DNA of 64,000 bases from Dasyornis broadbenti. Its lineage: Eukaryota; Chordata; Aves; Passeriformes; Dasyornithidae. Under the pieces are notes generated by a model. The model did no database searches, was not told the DNA's origin, and was given only the letters and a program-made list of their open reading frames with translations. The stretch spans positions 1,027,910-1,091,909 of the forward strand of contig VZRN01004257.1 of the NCBI GenBank assembly GCA_013397935.1. Reading direction: 5' to 3'. Of this stretch, positions 60,399-64,000 are shown one piece after another. Both the position numbers and the translations under genes were made by a program. Numbering within the stretch: the stretch's first letter is position 1; the number at the start of each line of letters is the position of its first letter.

Positions 60399-62834
60399 GA
60401 AATGTGTTTCTCCAATTGCATAAATGACTTTTTACATAAGATTATAAAGACCTTCGATCAAATATGAAATTCCTGCCCTTGTCTGGTGGGACATGTCTGA
60501 TTAGGGAGTTCTTTCTCTTCGTGGTGGTGGGTTTTTTCTTGATGTAGATTTAGGATATGGCTTTGCCCCAGGATTGACATTTTTTTGTTGACAACCAGAG
60601 TTCACTACTAGCGGGCACAGAAGACAGAGAGATTGATTCCTTTATCAGCCTCACATCTAAAACTGTGAGTGGATTTGTGAAAACACGAGGCTACAGGAGA
60701 GCTTTCCTTGTTTCTTGGCTGAGCCTTGGACTCGCTGAGGGCCCCTGGACACTTGTAAAGGGAATATAATATTCCTTATTAACAGAGTGTGCGAAAAACA
60801 GTCATTTTTATGTTCTTGATACTGTTCTGGAGCAGCACTGGGAATTGGGAATAAAGTTACAATGCATGGAAAATACAATGTACCTCTTGTGACTGAAGAA
60901 CATCACCTAATAGATTGTAATTCCAAGAGGGAGACACAGAGACTCTTCATCTGGCTTCAGTGATAAAACAGTGGTTTCAAACACTCCCGTTTGTTTTCTC
61001 TGTCCTATCTGCTGGTCCACAAGTGATGTGGGAATTCCGTGTTTAGCTAAGTTTAAGGGTTGTGTGGAAAATGAATGTTTTTCTTTTGGTAGGGAGCTCT
61101 GCTCAATGGAGTGGGATCCATGAAAACCGCATGCCAAGATAATTCCCTCCATGAGCTTTGCCAAGCCTCTAAGACCTATCTAGTGACATTTTGGAGGTCT
61201 AAATTGTAGCCTAGAGTCAGGCCTGCCTGTGTTGTTTGTCCTTAATCTAATTTGTGCAGTATTAGCCATGAAAATGAAGATGCTTCAGAGTATTTGGACT
61301 CTATTTAGGTTTCTAATTAACACTAATGCCTGCATTTCTACTGTTAACCCAGCTACTCAGTCTAAAGCTGGTGGTCACTACCCTCGGTGCAGTTTATGGA
61401 AGTCCAGGCAAAGCATTAATGTATTTAAATCCTTTTTTCCTGCTGTTCCTCAGTGGAAGTAAGAGCTCCCTTCACACACAGGTTGTTGTGAGGAGAGGTG
61501 TGTGACTGTAGTATAATGGAGGTGTCAGAAGAACTGCAAAGAGCTGCTCTAGTGTGAAATCTTCAGAATGTATTCTGTACATGTTGTGCATAACTGGAAA
61601 TAACTTTAAACTCTCACAGTTCTCTGTACTAAAATGTATTCACTCCAGAATTTCCTTCGGTAACAAGTTTCGCACCACTGTCTTTTAGAACTTTATTCCG
61701 CTAGGTGTGACTCTCAAAAAACTCTCTCAAAGCTGGCATCATCAGGAATTGTCTCTTTCCTCTAATACTCACATTTTAGGAAGTCAGCTGCGGTTCCTTG
61801 GGTGCATTTTCCCAGTTTGACCTGTGGCACCAAGTGGTGGCCATCACCAGAGATGTTCCCCTAACTACACTGGTAGTTGTACTGGTAGCTTCAATTCTCT
61901 TCAAGTTTGTCATTTAATGATGGCTTGCCCTTCTTATGACTGTAAAAAATGCTCAACACCACTCTCCCAGCTGACATCTCTGCACTCTTCCCTCTGCACA
62001 GATGACCCCATCCGAGTCTGGCTTTCCTTGGCAGTCTCAGACGGGGAATGTGTGCACGAGGTCAGAGTCGCTGCCTTGTGCCACCGGAGGCTTGGCTTTA
62101 GTGAAACAGAGCAGCATCACGGCTGCTTGTTTTCCTTGAATGTCCTAAAAAACGTGGAGAAACCATGCAGGTTCCACAGGAAATTCACTTCAGCGCCGTA
62201 AAATGAGCGGAATCCAGCCCTTCCGTGCTGTGCAAAAGGCCCTGGGTGATAAGCAAGGACCTTGTACTGAGTTTTAGTATTTACTGCTGTAAGATGATTG
62301 CGCAGGTTTCCAAACATTTTTAACTGAAAATCAACCAGCCTTGAGTTACCATTGACCCTTATCTGTGCAAATTACGCCACACATTTTAATATATATGTAC
62401 CTGCATAAAGCATGTATGCTATACTATGTATCTATATTGTGTGTAGATAAATTTATTGTAAATCTGCTGTATCTCAGTCGATTGCGCACTGAAATGTATT
62501 TTACTCTCCGGAGCGCACCAGGTGCTCCCACGACAAACGGCAGCAGTGTTTTCCGGCTTTACACTGGTTGTTTTACATCCATATCACGGTCACTGAGAAC
62601 CTCAGAGACAAAATAATCAACCACACAAACCCGTCTTGGTTGCAGGGCAGTCAAATGGACTCTTTTGTTTCGTTTTGCTGCTAGGGGGGCAAGATTCCCA
62701 TCCGATGGACATCCCCAGAAGCCATTGCCTATCGGAAGTTCACGTCAGCCAGTGATGCCTGGAGCTACGGGATTGTCCTCTGGGAGGTGATGTCCTACGG
62801 GGAGAGACCCTACTGGGAGATGTCCAACCAGGAT
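16894..62834 (+). CDS. EPHA3: EPHA3, ephrin type-A receptor 3 (partial: 11 internal exons, exons 4-14)
   Basis: Joined coding sequence: 16894-17049, 17499-17834, 31050-31174, 38706-38868, 40106-40208, 40674-40741, 44360-44485, 48901-49086, 52903-52964, 55230-55439, 62685-62834. The 1685 bases form one open frame of 562 residues, counting the split first codon; all introns are GT-AG. EPHA3 is a single-pass plasma membrane receptor tyrosine kinase that binds GPI-anchored ephrin-A ligands (chiefly ephrin-A5) and signals contact repulsion in axon guidance, heart cushion and somite development. Fragment order: cysteine-rich end (1-52), FN3-1 (about 53-164), FN3-2 (about 165-260), transmembrane helix (271-294), juxtamembrane (295-355), kinase (about 351-562). 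Kinase landmarks: Gly loop 358-365, Lys383, HRDLAARN 474-481, DFG 494-496, activation-loop Tyr509. EPHA3 rather than EPHA4/5/7 is indicated by SWQEPEHPNGIILDYEVKYY, FCGYK-SKHG and IVLWEVMSYGERPYWEMSNQD. Both termini are outside the window. Confidence 0.97.
17050..17498 (+). other. EPHA3: EPHA3 intron 4
   Basis: 449-base phase 1 intron with GTGAGT donor and TTTCACAG acceptor. No repeat or other feature was recognised. Confidence 0.93.
17499..17834 (+). CDS. EPHA3: EPHA3 exon 5: first fibronectin type III domain
   Basis: 336 bases, phase 1 in and out; acceptor TTTCACAG, donor GTGAGT. It encodes fragment residues 53-164: PPSAPRNVISNINETSVILD... through ...FAAVSITTNQA, a complete FN3 repeat. The CKKCGG and CEPCSDN cysteine pairs are the usual insertion of EphA FN3-1. 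NET, NTT and NYT are potential N-glycosylation sequons. Codon third positions are strongly G/C compared with the AT-rich introns. The neighbouring intron 4 is only 449 bases, so exons 4 and 5 form a tight pair before the 13.2-kb intron 5. Confidence 0.97.
20114..20172. repeat. A-rich simple repeat (AAAAAC-type)
   Basis: Alternating A-runs and single C bases, of the (A)4-5C pattern. The long lysine/threonine or phenylalanine ORFs crossing it are artefacts of composition. Confidence 0.9.
28996..29020. repeat. Poly(T) tract, 25 bases
   Basis: Uninterrupted T25 followed by GTTTTTTGTTTT in intron 5; simple sequence. Confidence 0.9.
31050..31174 (+). CDS. EPHA3: EPHA3 exon 6: first part of second fibronectin type III domain
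   Basis: 125 bases, phase 1 in and phase 0 out; acceptor CCTCTGCAG, donor GTGGGA. It encodes residues 165-206: (A)PSPITVIRKDRTSRNSVSLSW... to ...DYEVKYYEK. The SLSWQEPEHPNG segment is characteristic of the EphA second FN3 repeat. The donor is a weaker match to consensus than the others in the gene. The reading frame continues open for 76 codons into intron 6 before TGA at 31403-31405, so an intron-retaining transcript would not stop at once; this is most likely chance. Confidence 0.96.
32854..33497 (-). mobile_element. Solo LTR, avian ERVL-like family, with expanded internal repeat
   Basis: 644 bases bounded by TG and CA and flanked by GGTGA on both sides (32849-32853 and 33498-33502), a 5-base target-site duplication as made by ERVL-class elements. 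The minus-strand reading matches the general plan of a common avian LTR ending ...TTAAACCACnACA. It has a 49-base triplication in the U3 part that the copy at 9.1 kb lacks. There is no internal retroviral coding sequence. ORFs across it on the + strand are antisense artefacts. Confidence 0.85.
33172..33318. repeat. Three tandem copies of a 49-base unit within the LTR
   Basis: Units begin at 33172, 33221 and 33270, each starting TGTGCTCAGCTGG and ending CCCA(A/G)ATCC. Differences are one or two bases per unit. The other LTR has a single copy at the same place, so this is a local expansion in U3, possibly still length-variable. Confidence 0.9.
33453..33832. repeat. Direct duplication of about 190 bases across a single N (probable assembly artefact)
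   Basis: 33453-33641 is repeated at 33645-33832 almost perfectly; the visible difference is 12 versus 11 T in one homopolymer. The copies are separated only by 'at' and an N at 33644. The unit includes the last 45 bases of the LTR plus its unique flank, which a real transposition would not produce. Confidence 0.85.
35048..35183 (-). mobile_element. CR1 LINE fragment (3' end, truncated)
   Basis: Matches the reverse complement of the avian CR1 3' region: a GAATCAGAATGG start, GGAAGGGACCTTTAAGATCA, then GGCAGGGACA and CAACCTGACCTGGAACACTT. CR1 is the dominant LINE of birds and is usually 5'-truncated, as here. Short and diverged, so an old insertion. Confidence 0.8.
37395..37660. promoter_or_regulatory. 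CpG-dense patch in intron 6
   Basis: Roughly 20 or more CpG dinucleotides in about 265 bases, including ACGCGT, two ACGCG sites and the palindrome CGGCCGGCCG at 37644-37653, in otherwise CpG-poor intron. CpG retention suggests an unmethylated or constrained element such as an enhancer or minor promoter; no core promoter was proven. Confidence 0.4.
38706..38868 (+). CDS. EPHA3: EPHA3 exon 7: second part of second fibronectin type III domain
   Basis: 163 bases using the upstream AG of a tandem AAGCAG acceptor; donor GTATGT. It encodes residues 207-260: QEQETSYTILRAKGTNVTIS... to ...SSRKFEFETSPD. The upstream AG was chosen because it gives the 163-base EPHA exon 7 length and the YEKQEQET join seen in mammalian EPHA3. 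Using the AG three bases downstream would drop one Gln without shifting frame. ARTAAGYG is the diagnostic C-strand/loop motif of this Eph FN3. NVT is a potential N-glycosylation site. Confidence 0.96.
38869..40105 (+). other. EPHA3: EPHA3 intron 7
   Basis: 1,237-base phase 1 intron. Read-through from exon 7 adds 17 residues and stops at TGA 38919-38921; an ATTAAA poly(A) signal follows at 39027-39032. No interspersed repeat was recognised. Confidence 0.92.
39027..39032 (+). terminator. Candidate intronic poly(A) signal ATTAAA after exon 7
   Basis: ATTAAA, the commonest variant of AATAAA, lies about 105 bases after the stop codon of the exon 7 read-through frame. It would suit a 3' end for a transcript encoding soluble EPHA3. 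The hexamer is frequent by chance in AT-rich DNA. Confidence 0.3.
40106..40208 (+). CDS. EPHA3: EPHA3 exon 8: transmembrane segment
   Basis: 103 bases, phase 1 in and phase 2 out; acceptor CTTTGCAG, donor GTGAGT. It encodes residues 261-294: SFSISSENSQ, then an uninterrupted hydrophobic helix of about 24 residues (VVMIAISAAV...YILIG), followed by Arg-Phe-Cys-Gly at the junction as the cytoplasmic stop-transfer boundary. This is the single membrane-spanning helix, so all earlier exons are extracellular and all later ones cytoplasmic. Skipping it would shift the frame. Confidence 0.97.
40209..40673 (+). other. EPHA3: EPHA3 intron 8
   Basis: 465-base phase 2 intron with GTGAGT donor and a long T-rich polypyrimidine tract directly before TAG. 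Nothing else was seen. Confidence 0.93.
40674..40741 (+). CDS. EPHA3: EPHA3 exon 9: start of juxtamembrane region
   Basis: 68 bases, phase 2 in and phase 1 out. The acceptor GCTTGTAG follows a long T-rich tract; the donor is GTAAGT. It encodes (R)FCGYKKSKHGTDEKRLHFGNGH, the basic segment just inside the membrane. Mammalian EPHA3, as I recall it, has one Lys less here (GYKSKHG), so this exon is one codon longer. That does not disturb the frame. Confidence 0.95.
40742..44359 (+). other. EPHA3: EPHA3 intron 9
   Basis: 3,618-base phase 1 intron. Apart from A/T homopolymers (40814-40829, about 41997-42012, A31 at 43400-43430), no gene or transposon was recognised. Confidence 0.9.
43400..43430. 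repeat. Poly(A) tract, 31 bases
   Basis: Uninterrupted A31 in intron 9 with no recognisable retroposon or processed gene upstream. Confidence 0.9.
44360..44485 (+). CDS. EPHA3: EPHA3 exon 10: juxtamembrane regulatory tyrosines and start of kinase Gly loop
   Basis: 126 bases, phase 1 in and out; acceptor TTTTCACAG, donor GTAATG. It encodes (L)KLPGLRTYVDPHTYEDPNQA... to ...ISIDKVVGA(G). The YVDPHTYEDP motif carries the two juxtamembrane tyrosines (fragment 326 and 332; Tyr596 and Tyr602 in human numbering). In the Eph family these hold the kinase inactive until phosphorylated and then dock SH2 proteins. The exon ends inside the glycine-rich loop, which is completed by exon 11. Confidence 0.97.
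44486..48900 (+). other. EPHA3: EPHA3 intron 10
   Basis: 4,415-base phase 1 intron interrupting the glycine-loop codon. It holds the tRNA-derived SINE at 46014-46148 and an A-run near 45474-45489. No other feature was recognised. Confidence 0.9.
46014..46148 (-). mobile_element. tRNA-Ile-derived SINE with CR1-like tail (TguSINE1-like)
   Basis: Read on the minus strand from 46148: CAGCTCAGTTGG (A-box region), GGTGCTAATGATGCCA (tRNA-Ile anticodon arm with AAT changed to ATGAT context), a degraded B-box (about 46093-46103), GGGGGCCATTCACTTAAAAG, then a CR1-like tail with GATCCCTGTGGGGCCCTTTC and a GTGATT end. This architecture is that of the SINE described from zebra finch. The 3' tail is what CR1 reverse transcriptase recognises in trans. 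Confidence 0.85.
48901..49086 (+). CDS. EPHA3: EPHA3 exon 11: kinase N-lobe
   Basis: 186 bases, phase 1 in and out; acceptor TTTTTTCTCAG, donor GTAAGA. It encodes (G)EFGEVCSGRLKLPSKKEISV... to ...RLEGVVTK(S). It completes the GAGEFGEV nucleotide-binding loop and carries the ATP-contacting Lys in VAIKTLK (fragment Lys383, human Lys653) and the alpha-C Glu in DFLGEASIMGQFDHPNI. All catalytic residues expected in this part are intact. Confidence 0.97.
49647..49667. repeat. (TA)n microsatellite
   Basis: About ten TA units in intron 11, preceded by a T/A-rich lead-in; likely length-polymorphic. Confidence 0.9.
52016..52026. other. Assembly gap (11 N) within poly(A)
   Basis: Eleven N flanked by A-runs on both sides; the true length of the homopolymer or inserted sequence is unknown. 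It lies in intron 11 and affects no exon. Confidence 0.95.
52903..52964 (+). CDS. EPHA3: EPHA3 exon 12: kinase hinge region
   Basis: 62 bases, phase 1 in and phase 0 out; acceptor CTGTTTGCAG, donor GTAAGT. It encodes (S)KPVMIVTEYMENGSLDSFLR: the beta-5 strand, the gatekeeper Thr of IVTEYM and the hinge linking the two kinase lobes. Skipping it would shift the frame and remove the hinge. Confidence 0.96.
52965..55229 (+). other. EPHA3: EPHA3 intron 12
   Basis: 2,265-base phase 0 intron. Only a T-run (about 53966-53984) and short A-runs were noted. Confidence 0.9.
55230..55439 (+). CDS. EPHA3: EPHA3 exon 13: catalytic and activation loops of the kinase
   Basis: 210 bases (70 codons), phase 0 in and out; acceptor TTTTCCAG, donor GTGAGT. 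It encodes KHDAQFTVIQLVGMLRGIAS... to ...EDDPEAAYTTR. It contains the catalytic loop HRDLAARN (Asp476, human 746), the metal-binding DFG (Asp494, human 764) and the activation-loop tyrosine in AAYTTR (Tyr509, human Tyr779). This is an intact active tyrosine kinase core, unlike the pseudokinase members EPHA10 and EPHB6. Confidence 0.97.
55440..62684 (+). other. EPHA3: EPHA3 intron 13
   Basis: 7,245-base phase 0 intron with T-rich tracts (56018-56046) and an uninterrupted T42 run (60356-60397). I saw no exon, RNA gene or clear interspersed repeat. Confidence 0.9.
60356..60397. repeat. Poly(T) tract, 42 bases
   Basis: Uninterrupted T42 preceded by CTTTTCTTTTC. No retroposon body was recognised next to it; length is liable to sequencing error. 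Confidence 0.9.
62685..62834 (+). CDS. EPHA3: EPHA3 exon 14: kinase P+1 loop and subdomains VIII-IX
   Basis: 150 bases (50 codons), phase 0 in and out; acceptor TTGCTGCTAG, donor GTGAGT. It encodes GGKIPIRWTSPEAIAYRKFT... to ...GERPYWEMSNQD. It has the PIRWTSPEA substrate-binding motif of tyrosine kinases. Subdomain IX reads SDAWSYG (codon GCC at 62757-62759), where nearly all tyrosine kinases have SDVWS-G. Exons 15-17 (end of kinase, SAM domain, PDZ-binding tail) are not in the window. Confidence 0.96.
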
Positions 62835-64000
62835 GTGAGTACCCTGATATCTGGGCTGTGTTCTTAGATAAGGAAGCCAAGCAGGATGAGAACAGGTGGC
62901 TCTGAGTTTTTGATGGTGACGTTGAATACGACGTAGAGACGGAAATGTCCGGATCTTCCTGCTCAAGTAAAAGTTCATTAGAACTTAACAAACCCACCAT
63001 CTTTAGGGCAGAATATTTTGGACCTCTGAAGGAGCAGAGTCGAGATTTTTATCCCATTGGTGGTTTTCTGTAAGACGAAGCAAACAATTCCACCACAATG
63101 AGGTCATTGCCTTTTACATTCCTTAGCTCGTGGTTAGAAAACCCTCCTAAATTTCTTTTGATCCCCCTTGGTTCCACTTGTGCAATATTCTATAGCAGTT
63201 TTCTGTAAATGTCAAATGCACAGGATAAATTGCTCTTGGCACTTGTGAAAAAGAGAAGCAAAGCATTTCTGCTAAGAGTTTAATGAAACCAAAATGCTTC
63301 TGGAAGTAATCAATGGATAAAATAGAGAAGTGGAGTGATCTGATTAGACTTCCAATACAGGTTTCTTTGTAACATTAGTAAACTGTCCAAGCCTGCAATC
63401 CAAATGATTAATGGAGCTCTCCCAGTATTTTTTTCAAGAAGCATAACATTTCCCCAAATAAGACTTTTATTACATCTATTTTGGGTTCTTTTTTCTGTTG
63501 TTTTATTAATTTTAGATTTATCCCACAGGGGTTACTTATGAATCAAATTTTATGAAGTGCATTCACTCACACAAAGAGTTTTTCCAAGGAGCTGGTATAT
63601 GTTGTTACTAGTACTAAATTTAAAAAAAATAAGTAACGTAGTCAGACATTTTCTGTACTACTTTATGTTAAACAAGGAAAAAGAGAAGAAAACTTCCTTT
63701 TAAATGGGTACCTCTGGAACCCAAGTCTCTGCAGAAAACTGTGCATTTCTTATAATTGGTAATGAACGGTTATTCTGTTGTTTGTGGAGATTAATGTATC
63801 CTGTTGAGCAGACTGATGTATTGGTGGAATGCCTTTAATAATATCACGTAGAAATCAGGAACAGGAGGATTAACCTATTTATGTGCCTCTCCTTCACGGC
63901 TGCTTAAATCATTTACTGTTCTCTCGTCCTTGTTCTGATTCAGAACAGTTTGTCCTGCTTCTCAATTAACTGATCCAGATAAAAAAGGAAGATTAACAGA
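62835..64000 (+). other. EPHA3: EPHA3 intron 14 (5' part)
   Basis: Begins with a GTGAGT donor and runs off the window. Exon 15 was not found, so the intron is at least 1,166 bases here. Confidence 0.88.

Overview
This window is vertebrate nuclear DNA, almost certainly from a songbird (passerine). It covers the middle of one large gene on the + strand, the receptor tyrosine kinase EPHA3. Eleven exons with canonical GT-AG junctions, conserved phases and sizes typical of EPHA genes run from 16894 to 62834. They join into one uninterrupted 562-residue reading frame: end of the cysteine-rich/EGF-like region, two fibronectin type III repeats, the transmembrane helix, the juxtamembrane segment with its two regulatory tyrosines, and most of the kinase domain. 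By comparison with other EPHA genes they are exons 4 to 14. The signal peptide, ligand-binding domain and first cysteine-rich part (exons 1-3) lie upstream of base 1. The kinase C-lobe end, SAM domain and PDZ ligand (exons 15-17) lie beyond base 64000.

The bird assignment rests on the interspersed repeats. There are CR1 LINE tails, two minus-oriented solo LTRs of one avian ERVL-like family, and a minus-oriented tRNA-Ile-derived SINE with a CR1-like tail resembling the zebra finch element TguSINE1. No Alu, B1 or L1 sequence was seen. About 97% of the window is intron: AT-rich, with many A/T homopolymers and very few interspersed repeats, as expected of a bird.

Layout: 1-16893 end of intron 3, with one solo LTR near 9.1-9.6 kb and a CR1 tail near 12.7 kb; 16894-17834 exons 4-5; 17835-31049 long intron 5; 31050-31174 exon 6; 31175-38705 intron 6, with the second solo LTR, a probable assembly duplication at a single N, a CR1 fragment and a CpG-dense patch; 38706-44485 exons 7-10 (membrane-proximal to juxtamembrane); 44486-48900 intron 10 with the SINE; 48901-55439 exons 11-13 (kinase N-lobe to activation loop), with an N gap in intron 11; 62685-62834 exon 14; then the start of intron 14.

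No second protein-coding gene, structural RNA gene or CRISPR array was recognised, and nothing here looks like a new biological system. The points most worth checking are an Ala in place of the expected Val in kinase subdomain IX, a tandem NAGNAG acceptor at exon 7, a short read-through tail plus poly(A) signal after exon 7 that could make a soluble receptor, and an assembly artefact at base 33644.
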